DNA of 64,000 nucleotides from Caldicellulosiruptor acetigenus (GTDB taxonomy: Bacteria > Bacillota > Thermoanaerobacteria > Caldicellulosiruptorales > Caldicellulosiruptoraceae): positions 752,183 through 816,182 of the forward strand of contig NZ_CP113866.1 of the NCBI RefSeq assembly GCF_026914305.1. The letters run 5' to 3'. Position 1 is the first letter of the stretch, and every line of letters starts with the position of its first letter. The position numbers were made by a program, and so were the translations under genes. The notes below the pieces were generated by a model that was not told the origin of the DNA, ran no database searches, and saw only the letters and a program-made list of their open reading frames with translations. This document shows positions 52,721 through 60,531 of this stretch, piece after piece.

Positions 52721-52797
52721 GGGGATATAGCTCAGTTGGTTAGAGCGCTTGCCTCACATGCAAGAGGTCATAGGTTCGAGTCCTATTATCCCCACCA
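52721..52797 (+). tRNA. tRNA-Val (anticodon CAC)
   Basis: 77 bases including encoded CCA. Acceptor GGGGATA pairs with TATCCCC; anticodon stem CTTGC/GCAAG encloses loop CTCACAT; the T loop is GGTTCGAGTCC. It reads GUG codons. From 52798 to 53241 the DNA is AT-rich with no gene that I can see. Confidence 0.95.
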
Positions 52798-53241
52798 TTT
52801 ATTTATTTTCATAACTTTAGTTTGGTGGCGAGGTTTATCGTTTTTTTGCTATTATGAAAACTTATCTCAAAGCAGCATTTCTTCTTTTTATTGTTAGTTG
52901 TTGTGAATTACTCACGAAAAAGCTATTTAGTTTTTTCAGTGTTTTACAGAAGTAGTCTATTAGGCAATGAAACAAAAATTGTAAGCTTTCTGCTTGTTTA
53001 GGCGTGTATTAGTATTTTTAAGTAATGTTGTGCAATTTCTTAATATTCTTTATGATTTTGACTTTTCAATTAACATTTAAATTCGACAAGTTTTAAATAC
53101 CCCGTTTTTAAATTTGTGATAAAATAGGATTAAACTTTTTAAAACTAAAAAGAAGATTCTTAAAGTTATATCCAAATTTTAAAGAAGTGAAGGAAGATAC
53201 GATTATTTCTTATTGCTCCTGCAGGACGTGCACTGCGCCAG

Positions 53242-54477
53242 ATGAAAAAAGGGATCCTTAACTTTTCCACTCTCAACTTTGCTCTTACCTTACCACGACT
53301 GGCTGTGTTGTGTCCACCTGATGTAGAAGTCAAGATTGTAGATGACCAAATAGAGGATATCCCCTATGATGAGCCAGTAGATCTTGTAGGACTTACTGGA
53401 GAAACACCTCATGCATCAAGAGCTTATGAAATTGCTGCTGAATTCCGACGACGAGGCATACCTGTTATCATGGGGGGACCTCATGCTACCTTAATGCCCG
53501 AAGAAGCTCTTCAGCATGTGGATGCTGTAGCCATAGGCGAATGTGAAGAAATCTTTGGACAGATAATTGAAGATGCCAGACGTGGTCAACTCAAGAGAAT
53601 GTACCAAGCACCAGCAAAACCTTCTCTTGAGCATCTTCCCCCACCTCGCTTAGATTTACTTAAAGGCAAAAGGTACCTTCCAATAACTGCTGTGGAAACA
53701 TCACGAGGCTGTCCATTTGCTTGCAGTTTCTGTATGGTACGTTACATGTACGGGCGAGGTGTGAGACACAGACCTATAGAAGAGGTAATTGCCGATATTC
53801 AGCGAGCTCCAACTAAACTTATATTTTTCACTGATGACAATGTAGTGGGCGATCCTGAATATGCCAAGGAGCTTTTCCGAACAATGATTCCCTTGAAAAA
53901 GTGGTGGATTGCACAGGCAAGTATTAATATGGCTTATGATTCTGAGCTTCTTGACCTGGCCCGACGAAGTGGGTGCAAAGGAGTGTTTGTTGGAATAGAG
54001 TCTGTATCTCAGGCAAGTCTTCAAGAAGCTAATAAATATCAAAACCAGGTTACTCGTTACCGAGAGGTTATCTCTACTTTTCATAAATACGGGATTCTGG
54101 TAGAAGCAGGAATGGTGACAGGATTTGATAACGAAGATACCTCTATTTTCCCTCAAACATTTGAGATGTTGATGGATATAGGAGTGGATCTTGTGAGCTT
54201 TAAGATTCTCACACCATATCCTGGGACGGAATTTTTCAAAGAGATGGAACAGGCTGGACGAATACTTACATATAATTGGGAACTGTATGATGGAGAACAT
54301 GTGACATATCAACCAGCACGTATGACACCTGAAGAGCTCCAAGCAGGTCATGATTGGCTTCGCAGAAAATTTTACTCATCTTCTCCTATCCTAAAAAGAT
54401 TATTCAAGGTATCCAGACATCCACTAATGCTTCTGTTTTCAGCTGCAGTGAATACAGCCTTTCATTTTATTGAATGA
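53242..54477 (+). CDS. B12-binding-domain radical SAM protein
   Basis: 411 residues from ATG 53242. The N-terminal part (VKIVDDQIEDIPYDEPVDLV, RGIPVIMGGPHATLMPEEA) is a cobalamin-binding-type domain. Then SRGCPFACSFCMVRYMYG gives the CxxxCxxC [4Fe-4S] cluster of radical SAM enzymes. Substrate unknown. Homology extends upstream in frame (LFLIAPAGRALRQ, from 53197) to a stop, with no ATG, GTG or TTG there, so the true start has been lost or is ATA. Codon and residue use (many Arg, Pro) differ from neighbours and suggest transfer. Confidence 0.75.
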   Translation: MKKGILNFSTLNFALTLPRLAVLCPPDVEVKIVDDQIEDIPYDEPVDLVGLTGETPHASRAYEIAAEFRRRGIPVIMGGPHATLMPEEALQHVDAVAIGECEEIFGQIIEDARRGQLKRMYQAPAKPSLEHLPPPRLDLLKGKRYLPITAVETSRGCPFACSFCMVRYMYGRGVRHRPIEEVIADIQRAPTKLIFFTDDNVVGDPEYAKELFRTMIPLKKWWIAQASINMAYDSELLDLARRSGCKGVFVGIESVSQASLQEANKYQNQVTRYREVISTFHKYGILVEAGMVTGFDNEDTSIFPQTFEMLMDIGVDLVSFKILTPYPGTEFFKEMEQAGRILTYNWELYDGEHVTYQPARMTPEELQAGHDWLRRKFYSSSPILKRLFKVSRHPLMLLFSAAVNTAFHFIE

Positions 54478-54575
54478 AGTGACTCTAAAAGCTGAGATTT
54501 TGTTCTGCAAATAAGTAAATAAAGGAATTTACTGTTTGTCACTAAATGATAAAAAAAGAAAGGAGTGTAAGAGTT

Positions 54576-55079
54576 ATGACTCAAAACTTCAAAGTAAATG
54601 TAAAATTATTGACGAGGACTGCTTTATTGCTTGCTCTGACAATAATTGTGCAGTTTTTAAGGATGCCCCAACTGATAACAGGGTCTATAGTGAATGCTAT
54701 GCTAATAATATCTACTGGGATTGTAGGTATATTGTCAGGTATTTCTATAGGATTATTGACACCTATAATAGCAGTAATAGTGGGGATTATGGGTTTTCCG
54801 GCTCTTATTCCTTTCATAATGATTGGTAATATTTTGTACGTTATATTTTATTCTTTTTTGAAGCAGAAGGTAATAGGAATTATTATAGGAAGTATTATTA
54901 AGTTTTTGTGGCTTGCAGTATCTGTGAAGTATATTCTTCGCTGGTTTGGTGTCAAAGTACCTACAAAAATTATTCAGATGTTTACATTACCTCAATTGGC
55001 AACAGCTCTCATTGGAGGTATAATTGGCATAGTTATAGTGAAGGTTTTGGATAATTATCTTAAGAAAGCCCGCACCTAA
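54576..55079 (+). CDS. ECF transporter S component (substrate-binding membrane subunit)
   Basis: 167 residues from ATG 54576 behind AAAGGAG; an earlier ATG at 54546 lacks a site. LTRTALLLALTIIVQFLRMP, VNAMLIISTGIVGILSG and PIIAVIVGIMGFPALIPFI give about five to six membrane helices. The pattern fits the ECF_trnsprt (DUF3816) S-component family, which captures vitamins for a shared energising module encoded elsewhere. The substrate cannot be told. Confidence 0.7.
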   Translation: MTQNFKVNVKLLTRTALLLALTIIVQFLRMPQLITGSIVNAMLIISTGIVGILSGISIGLLTPIIAVIVGIMGFPALIPFIMIGNILYVIFYSFLKQKVIGIIIGSIIKFLWLAVSVKYILRWFGVKVPTKIIQMFTLPQLATALIGGIIGIVIVKVLDNYLKKART

Positions 55080-55382
55080 TAATGACCTTGTTTTTTCATC
55101 CATTAAAGAGTTGAGCAAATTAATGCTTCATTAAAGTATTCTAAATGAACACATCTTTATGTTTTTCAATTTATTGTGTTATCCTTTTCTTGTCGTTCGT
55201 TTATCTGCTCGACGTGAAGGAGAGTATTATTTTTAGCACAACCCGTATTATGCTGAAAGAGGCAAAGTACTTCTACTTTTCACTTTGGAATGACAAGTTG
55301 CTTTTTTATTTAAGGTAACCTGATAAAGTTTGTTTCTTGCAAAATTAAATGCAAGAGGGAGACACTATCAACGACTAACGAT

Positions 55383-55465
55383 ACTTGACAGGAGAAATTA
55401 AAATGTGCTATATTATTAGTAAGCCTTATTATGCCCATCTGGTTGTTAATACAAAAAGTTCATTT
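55383..55465 (+). repeat. R2 noncoding repeat, copy 4 (promoter part only)
   Basis: TTGACA (55385-55390), 18-base spacer, TATATT (55409-55414), then AGTAAGCCTTATTATGCCC and GGTTGTTAATACAAAAAG. The left part of the repeat is absent and IS1182 copy 2 starts 46 bases on. From 55080 to here no gene is seen. Confidence 0.6.
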
Positions 55466-57201
55466 TTGTTCGGTATTTTGTGAAATAAATTTGGACAAAG
55501 CAGCATAAAAGGGGCTGTCCCAAAACAATAATTTTTAATAACCAGAATCGGGCATTTGATGCTACTAAATACCAATATTGAACTATATAGCAAACAAAAA
55601 GAGGGTTGGGTGGCAGTTTTACTCCAGCCCTCTATTATTATCTTCGCTAATTTTTCTATGTTATAGGCAATACAAACCAAACCCCACTCAAGCTTTACAC
55701 CCTTCATACCCCTGAGCAGGAATCTCCTAAACCCTTTATTGTTCTTTATTATCCCAAATACTGTCTCAACTTCTATCTTCCTTTTTTCGTAAATCTCTTT
55801 GCCTTCTTCACTCAATAGCCTTTGCCTTACCTCTTCCTTCAATTTCTCTAACCTAGGTCTTATACTAAATCTCTTCTTCCATCTTTTACCTTTATAACAT
55901 TTTTCTCTGTATTCACAGCCATTACAAATCTCTTCACATTGATATACCTTCTCATAACTTACAAATCCTCTCTCATTTGCACTTATCTTCGGATATAAAT
56001 ATTTAGCCTTCTTACCAGCAGGACAAACATAGGCATCTTCTTCAGCTATGTACTCCCAGTTCTTTACATTAAAAATATCCTTCTTAAATCTTCTTGTCTG
56101 CTCTATGTCAAATGTGTTATACTTAATGTAGCTATTTATGCCACATTCTTTCAGATGAAGGTAGTTTTCTTCAGACCCATAGCCACTGTCTGCTACAAGG
56201 TTCTTGGGCTTGTGGCCTGTTATCTTCTCCACAAGCTCAAGGTGTTCCTTTAGACAGACAGTGTCTGTGGGACTTTGGTGGATGCTAAAACCTATCACAA
56301 ATCGGTTCTGTGTGCCGATTTGCACATTATACCCAGGTTTTAGCATCCCATTTTTCATATGGTCTTCCTTCATCCTCATGAATGTGGCGTCATTGTCTGT
56401 CTTAGAGAAACTGTTCCTGCCATTTAAAATTGCTTCATAATTCTCATACTTCTTGAGTCTGAGGACACAATCATTTTTCAGTACCTTTACCAGCTTCTTT
56501 ACTCTTTTTTCTTTTCTTTTGCTTTTAAACTCAGCCTCCTCAAGTTTTTGATTTATTTGCTCAATCTTTTCTTCTAACTGCTTGCTATCATAGTCAGCTT
56601 CTAACTTTACATCTAAATCTCCCAATGCTTTATCTTCCTCTTCATTTATTTTTTCAATCTCTTCGATTATGTTTTTCACTTTTTCTCTTAACTTCTTTTC
56701 GAAAGTTCTTGTACTTTTAGCCCAAACAAAAGAATACTTGTTCGCATTGGCTTCAACTTTTGTCCCATCGAGATAGTAATAGTCGAAGTTTACATATCCT
56801 AACTCTATAAGGAGTTTAACCACCTCGGCAAAGATATTTTCAATTGCATCCCCCAAAATTTCTTTTCTAAATCTGTTGATAGTCCTAAAATCAGGAGCTT
56901 GATATTTTGAGAGCCACATAAAAGTAATGTTTTCACGTAAAGCCCGAGCTATTTTTCTTGATGAATAAATACCTTGTATGTAAGCATAGATTAAAACTTT
57001 TAATAACATCAGTGGATGGTAACTACTTGTACCACCACCTTTGTACTTTTCCATTACGGTTGATATATCTATCTTATCAATGATTTTATCAATTACTCTG
57101 ACCAAATGATTTTGAGGTATAAAAGCTTCTGGGTCGATAGGCATTAAATATTGGTATGGGCTGTAATTTTTGAAGACAACTTTATCATGTTTACGAGCCA
57201 T
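55429..57201 (-). CDS. IS1182-family DDE transposase, copy 2
   Basis: 590 residues from ATG 57201. Nearly identical to the copy at 16275, with scattered changes (for example KNIIEEIEKINEEED for KNTLGEIERINEEED). Same DDE motifs (LDGTKVEANANKYSF, LVADSGYGSEENY, VETVFGIIKNNKGFRRF). It too reads out past the IS end. Confidence 0.88.
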   Translation of the reverse strand: MARKHDKVVFKNYSPYQYLMPIDPEAFIPQNHLVRVIDKIIDKIDISTVMEKYKGGGTSSYHPLMLLKVLIYAYIQGIYSSRKIARALRENITFMWLSKYQAPDFRTINRFRKEILGDAIENIFAEVVKLLIELGYVNFDYYYLDGTKVEANANKYSFVWAKSTRTFEKKLREKVKNIIEEIEKINEEEDKALGDLDVKLEADYDSKQLEEKIEQINQKLEEAEFKSKRKEKRVKKLVKVLKNDCVLRLKKYENYEAILNGRNSFSKTDNDATFMRMKEDHMKNGMLKPGYNVQIGTQNRFVIGFSIHQSPTDTVCLKEHLELVEKITGHKPKNLVADSGYGSEENYLHLKECGINSYIKYNTFDIEQTRRFKKDIFNVKNWEYIAEEDAYVCPAGKKAKYLYPKISANERGFVSYEKVYQCEEICNGCEYREKCYKGKRWKKRFSIRPRLEKLKEEVRQRLLSEEGKEIYEKRKIEVETVFGIIKNNKGFRRFLLRGMKGVKLEWGLVCIAYNIEKLAKIIIEGWSKTATQPSFCLLYSSILVFSSIKCPILVIKNYCFGTAPFMLLCPNLFHKIPNKNELFVLTTRWA

Positions 57202-57309
57202 GGTTTATCACCTTATGTTATCATTTTTGATATATTATATCAAAAATATATCACTATGTCAAAAGAGCAAAATTAAAGGGACTGCCCATTCATCTTTTTG
57301 GACAGCCCC
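55511..57309 (-). mobile_element. IS1182-family insertion sequence, copy 2
   Basis: Ends GGGGCTGTCC at 55511 and GGACAGCCCC ending at 57309, about 1.8 kb. Opposite orientation to copy 1. The two could drive inversion of the 38 kb between them. From 57310 to 57600 no gene is seen. Confidence 0.85.
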
Positions 57310-57601
57310 TCTTTATTTTTTGACAGATTTATCTTAGGTGCAAGCAAGTTATGTACTCTATTCAAATATACCGGAAGATATTAAGTTCCAGGTATAAACG
57401 GATGAAAGGGTTGCAGAACAATTTAAACGAAGTAAAATTTTTTTAAGGATAACTAAGGATAACAGGGTAGTTTAATAATGCTTTACCTGATTTTTGCTTG
57501 ATTGATTTCCCTAAAACTACGATTGAAAAGATTTAGTAAATGAATAAAAAACGTATAAGTAACAAGAACTCCAGTTGGGAAAAGAAAACTGTACAAATCA
57601 A

Positions 57602-57645
57602 GAAGAGAAGCTCTCTTTAAAGAGGCTTCTCTTCTTTTTTATTTT
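57602..57645 (+). terminator. Terminator just upstream of the first excisionase-like gene
   Basis: AGAGAAGC...GCTTCTCT arms with an inner CTC/GAG pairing and a T-rich tail, 35 bases before ATG 57681. It is placed like those at 1852 and 60481 and may act as an attenuator. Confidence 0.7.
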
Positions 57646-57680
57646 TAGAAACTGTATTTCCTACTGGAGGTAGAGAAATA

Positions 57681-57896
57681 ATGGAAATGAGAGATATTCA
57701 ACATCAGGAAGAAGAAATTGAAAGAGTTACTTATACCATAAACGAAATTGCTAAAATATTAGGTATAAGCTACAAATTGGCTGCAAGATTAGTCCATATG
57801 AAAGGTTTTCCAAAAATCCAAATTGGTCGTCGCATAGTTATTCCGAAACAATTATTTTTGGACTGGCTAAAAAACAATCCAGAAATAAAGATATAA
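57681..57896 (+). CDS. Excisionase-type helix-turn-helix protein 1
   Basis: 71 residues from ATG 57681 behind TGGAGGTAG. TYTINEIAKILGISYKLAAR and FPKIQIGRRIVIPKQLFLDW form the winged-helix/MerR-like fold of the excisionase (Xis) family. Such proteins bend DNA and direct integrases toward excision, or act as regulators. It sits 0.9 kb from the tRNA-Arg end of the island. A terminator follows (57932-57963). Confidence 0.7.
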   Translation: MEMRDIQHQEEEIERVTYTINEIAKILGISYKLAARLVHMKGFPKIQIGRRIVIPKQLFLDWLKNNPEIKI

Positions 57897-57931
57897 AGTG
57901 TAATTATTCCGGAAGCTTTTTGAATCAAGGG

Positions 57932-57963
57932 AATGGGAGAGGAAAACTCTCCCATTATTTTTT
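57932..57963 (+). terminator. Intrinsic terminator
   Basis: AATGGGAGAG and CTCTCCCATT arms with a GAAAA loop, then ATTTTTTAG. From 57964 to 58388 there is no gene that I recognise. Confidence 0.85.
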
Positions 57964-58388
57964 AGGAAAAGGCACAAATCAGTTGAAAATAATCTGCTGG
58001 TACATATTGGCAAATAAATTTATTCCTTTTTAGTGTCTTAAAGTTTTTGTAATAAATCATCTCAAAAGCAAATGCCTATATTCTAACAGATACATCCACC
58101 CAATAAACTTTTTCTCGTCACACTTCTTAAGAAATTCCAAAAAAATTCTAAATAAATTTTCAAATAGATTTGTAAGTGGTGTTACGGGAAAGAGGTTTTA
58201 AGAAGCAACAAATTTAGAAAGATTTTCACAGTTGTCATATTTGCCAAACAGGCATTTTTATTTGGTTCACGCTTAACAAGTGGGTTCGTAGATTATTTAC
58301 TTTTTGGTGTCCAAATGAATGAAGTATGTTGTACGTTTGGCAGGTTTGTCTGACCTTTCAAATAAAATCTTCAAAGGAGGGGTATTTA

Positions 58389-58604
58389 ATGGAAATAATA
58401 AATCTTCAGAAGCAAAGAGAAGAAATTAAAAAAGCAACTTATAACATCGAAGAAATTGCAAAACTGCTGGGCGTGAGTTATAAATTAGCTTCTAAATTGG
58501 TTCATTCAAAGGGATTTCCAAAGATACAAATAGGACGCAGAATACTTGTCCCGAAAGATTTGTTCTGGGACTGGCTTAAAACCAATCCTGAGATAAAAAT
58601 TTAA
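58389..58604 (+). CDS. Excisionase-type helix-turn-helix protein 2
   Basis: 71 residues from ATG 58389, chosen for the AAAGGAGGGG site; the longer frame from 58326 is less likely. TYNIEEIAKLLGVSYKLASK and FPKIQIGRRILVPKDLFWDW are close to the protein at 57681, so the two are paralogues. It is only 173 bases from the tRNA-Arg 3' end. A terminator (GGGAAGG/CCTTCCC) overlaps its stop. Confidence 0.7.
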   Translation: MEIINLQKQREEIKKATYNIEEIAKLLGVSYKLASKLVHSKGFPKIQIGRRILVPKDLFWDWLKTNPEIKI

Positions 58605-58637
58605 GGGAAGGCTTTTTCTAACCTTCCCATTTTTGTT
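58603..58637 (+). terminator. Intrinsic terminator after the second excisionase-like gene
   Basis: GGGAAGG and CCTTCCC arms followed by ATTTTTGTTT. Confidence 0.75.
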
Positions 58638-58709
58638 TATGCATAATTAATTACATACACATTCAGCTACGTTCATGCTGATTTTAGTTAATCCAAAACT
58701 TATTTCGTA

Positions 58710-58731
58710 TAGGTGTCAAATAGGTGTCAAA
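58710..58731. repeat. Tandem 11-base repeat near the tRNA-Arg end
   Basis: TAGGTGTCAAA occurs twice without a gap. It lies 47 bases from the 3' end of tRNA-Arg, where integrase arm-binding sites are expected. Confidence 0.5.
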
Positions 58732-58777
58732 CTACTACTTGGGAATTTTATACAACTCCGCGAACCTTGATTTTATC

Positions 58778-58854
58778 TGGCGCGCCCAGGAGGACTCGAA
58801 CCCCCAACCCTCAGATCCGTAGTCTGATGCTCTATCCAATTGAGCTATGGGCGC
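58778..58854 (-). tRNA. tRNA-Arg (anticodon ACG)
   Basis: 77 bases with encoded CCA. Acceptor GCGCCCA pairs with TGGGCGC; anticodon stem TCAGA/TCTGA encloses CTACGGA; T arm has GGTTCGAGTCC. Its 3' half is repeated at 1124-1172, so this gene is the likely integration target of the island. Confidence 0.95.
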
Positions 58855-58879
58855 GCATCCATTTTTCAATTGTTAAATA

Positions 58880-58915
58880 AAAAATAAAGCCCTTTTTTAC
58901 AGGGCCTTATTTGCT
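58880..58915 (-). terminator. Terminator between tRNA-Leu and tRNA-Arg
   Basis: On the minus strand AAATAAGGCCC and GGGCTTTATTT form a stem, followed by a T-rich run. It would end the tRNA-Leu transcript, so tRNA-Arg probably needs its own promoter. Confidence 0.6.
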
Positions 58916-58922
58916 TTTTAAC

Positions 58923-59010
58923 TGGTGCCGAGAGCGAGACTCGAACTCGCACGGGCATAACGCCCACTACCCCCTCAAAGTAGCGTGTCTGCCAATTCCA
59001 CCATCTCGGC
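58923..59010 (-). tRNA. tRNA-Leu (anticodon GAG)
   Basis: 88 bases with a long variable arm (GTGGGCGTTATGCCC) and encoded CCA. Acceptor GCCGAGA pairs with TCTCGGC; loop TTGAGGG gives anticodon GAG. It reads CUC and CUU codons. Confidence 0.95.
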
Positions 59011-59077
59011 ACCTCATTGACTTTGCAATATATATTATAAAGAGCTCTTTTGAGTTTGTCAATAACATTTTTCAGAT

Positions 59078-59335
59078 TTGAATCTTTTTTTACTTACAAT
59101 TTTATATGGAACAGGCATCAATGTTACATTACAAATTCCATTAATTGTGGCAGATTATGTAGCAAAAGATTTGACAGAAGCCCAAATGCTCTCAGTAGGA
59201 TTATTTTATATAGTCCTAATGGTGGTTTATTTTGCCATTTTGCCATATCTAACACTTCTGCAATACCTTCCTTACAATATGCTTTTAAAAAGATGGGAAG
59301 ATGAAAAAAATCAGAATGTCTATGTAATAGGCTAA
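59078..59335 (+). CDS. Membrane-protein fragment or small membrane protein
   Basis: 85 residues from TTG 59078 without a ribosome site. Two likely membrane helices (LLTILYGTGINVTLQIPLIV and LFYIVLMVVYFAILPYL) and a polar tail. It looks like the C-terminal end of a larger membrane protein. I do not recognise the family. A terminator follows. Confidence 0.35.
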   Translation: MNLFLLTILYGTGINVTLQIPLIVADYVAKDLTEAQMLSVGLFYIVLMVVYFAILPYLTLLQYLPYNMLLKRWEDEKNQNVYVIG

Positions 59336-59342
59336 GAAAATA

Positions 59343-59376
59343 AAAATCCCAGCTCCTTTGCAGGGGCTGGGATTTA
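59343..59376. terminator. Bidirectional terminator
   Basis: AAATCCCAGC and GCTGGGATTT arms flanked by A and T runs, between convergent genes. Confidence 0.75.
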
Positions 59377-59378
59377 TT

Positions 59379-59600
59379 TTAGCTTCCACAGCAGCCTTTA
59401 GAACCTGAACAGGTGCTGCAGCTGCTGCTTTTTGCACCGCTTCCTGCAGATAGCCCAATATTTATTTTTGAATAATCTCTTGTGACGTCATTTGACGCAC
59501 ATTTTGGACAGCTGACTTTAAGACCGTTCGAGATTTCTGAAATGGACGCTTTTATTTCAAAAACTTCTTGGCAGCTGTTGCAAACGAATGTGTAAAACAT
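59379..59600 (-). CDS. Zinc-ribbon protein (FmdB-like)
   Basis: 73 residues from ATG 59600, chosen because AAGGTGA lies 7 bases upstream. MFYTFVCNSCQEVFEIKASI and VSCPKCASNDV give two CxxC pairs, a zinc ribbon of the FmdB/regulatory-protein type. The C-terminus is rich in Ser, Gly and Cys (SSSCSTCSGSKGCCGS) and could bind more metal. It follows ferritin with a 94-base gap and may be co-transcribed. Confidence 0.6.
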   Translation of the reverse strand: MFYTFVCNSCQEVFEIKASISEISNGLKVSCPKCASNDVTRDYSKINIGLSAGSGAKSSSCSTCSGSKGCCGS

Positions 59601-59694
59601 CTCTTTGGTCACCTTCATCCAAAAATTTTTATCATCTAATATAGTATAGTGCAAAAGGGCTCTAAAATCAATAGGGCTAAAAACTGGATGTATT

Positions 59695-60213
59695 TTAATT
59701 TTCCTGCAAGATAGAAGGTGGTGTGTACACTCTTGTTGAAAGTTCTTTATCCAAGAACAGAAGTCCACTTGGGTCTTCTTTTATGAATTTCAGCTTTCTT
59801 AAAATCTTGTCCATTGTTTCTTCTTCCTCAGCTTGTTCGTTTATAAACCATTGCAAAAAGTTGTGGGTGGTAAGGTCTTTCTCTTCCAAAGCTGCCTTTG
59901 CAATCTCATGGATAGAAGAGGTTATAAACCGTTCATGTGAAAGTGCAAGTTCAAAAACTTCTGTAGGCGAAGAATAATCTATTTTTGGCTGTTTTAACTC
60001 TTTTAAAATTACTCTTCCACCTATTTTGTTTATATAGTCAAATATCAATCTTGCATGGTCGAGCTCTTCTTTTGTCTGGACCATAAAAAAGTGAGCAAAA
60101 CCATCTAAATTTTGTGAAGCAAAATACGCTTCCATTGCTGTATAAAAGTATGCTGAGAATAGTTCTCTGTTTAACTGTTCATTTAACATCTCAAGGATTT
60201 TTTCACTTCTCAT
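59695..60213 (-). CDS. ftn: Ferritin
   Basis: 172 residues from ATG 60213 (GAGAGGTG upstream). LNEQLNRELFSAYFYTAMEA carries the first ferroxidase glutamate; MVQTKEELDHARLIFDYI carries the ExxH pair; LQWFINEQAEEEETMDKIL carries the last. These are the non-haem, FtnA-type positions. Subunits form a 24-mer shell that oxidises Fe(II) and stores it. Full length. Confidence 0.9.
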   Translation of the reverse strand: MRSEKILEMLNEQLNRELFSAYFYTAMEAYFASQNLDGFAHFFMVQTKEELDHARLIFDYINKIGGRVILKELKQPKIDYSSPTEVFELALSHERFITSSIHEIAKAALEEKDLTTHNFLQWFINEQAEEEETMDKILRKLKFIKEDPSGLLFLDKELSTRVYTPPSILQEN

Positions 60214-60312
60214 TTGGACTGCACCTCTCATTTATTTTAAATTTTGATTTTCAATCATATTAATACCCTTTCAAATATAAAAAATAACACTATATTTTTT
60301 GCTAAGTTGTGG

Positions 60313-60318
60313 TATAAT
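60313..60318 (+). promoter_or_regulatory. Extended -10 promoter box of the pan operon
   Basis: TGTGGTATAAT, a TATAAT with upstream TG; no good -35 is seen. It lies 214 bases before the first gene, leaving a long leader. Confidence 0.5.
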
Positions 60319-60324
60319 TAATTA

Positions 60325-60508
60325 TGAAAAGATGGCATCGACAAGATTGTCGAGCCATACTTTAATAGACTTCTTAATAATGATTTAAACTAATAAAACT
60401 GAAAAATTAAAAAGCTGCCCTGATTTTTAAAGAACAGGGACTGCATATGAACCTGAAAACAAAATTTCTTCAAGCGAAGGAAAGGCAGACTCTGTTCTGC
60501 CTTTTTTA
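60325..60508 (+). ncRNA. Structured leader with terminator before the pan operon
   Basis: Three hairpins in order: ATGGC/GCCAT with TCGAC/GTCGA and one bulged A (60332-60358), CCCTG/CAGGG (around 60418-60438), and a 9-bp intrinsic terminator 60481-60489 with 60496-60504 plus a T run. The layout is that of an attenuator or riboswitch. A 'pan' RNA motif is known upstream of panB in Firmicutes; I cannot confirm that this is one. Confidence 0.5.
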
Positions 60509-60531
60509 GTTTTATATGGAGGTAGTTTAAA

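Noticed and set aside
16166-57309. A composite transposon formed by the two IS1182 copies
   Set aside because: I see no target duplication at the outer ends and the tRNA-Arg repeats extend well beyond them, so the IS copies look like later arrivals.
60325-60508. T-box leader or 6S RNA before the pan operon
   Set aside because: The T-box GGGTGGNACCGCG element is absent, and the fold is three separate hairpins rather than the long bubbled rod of 6S RNA.
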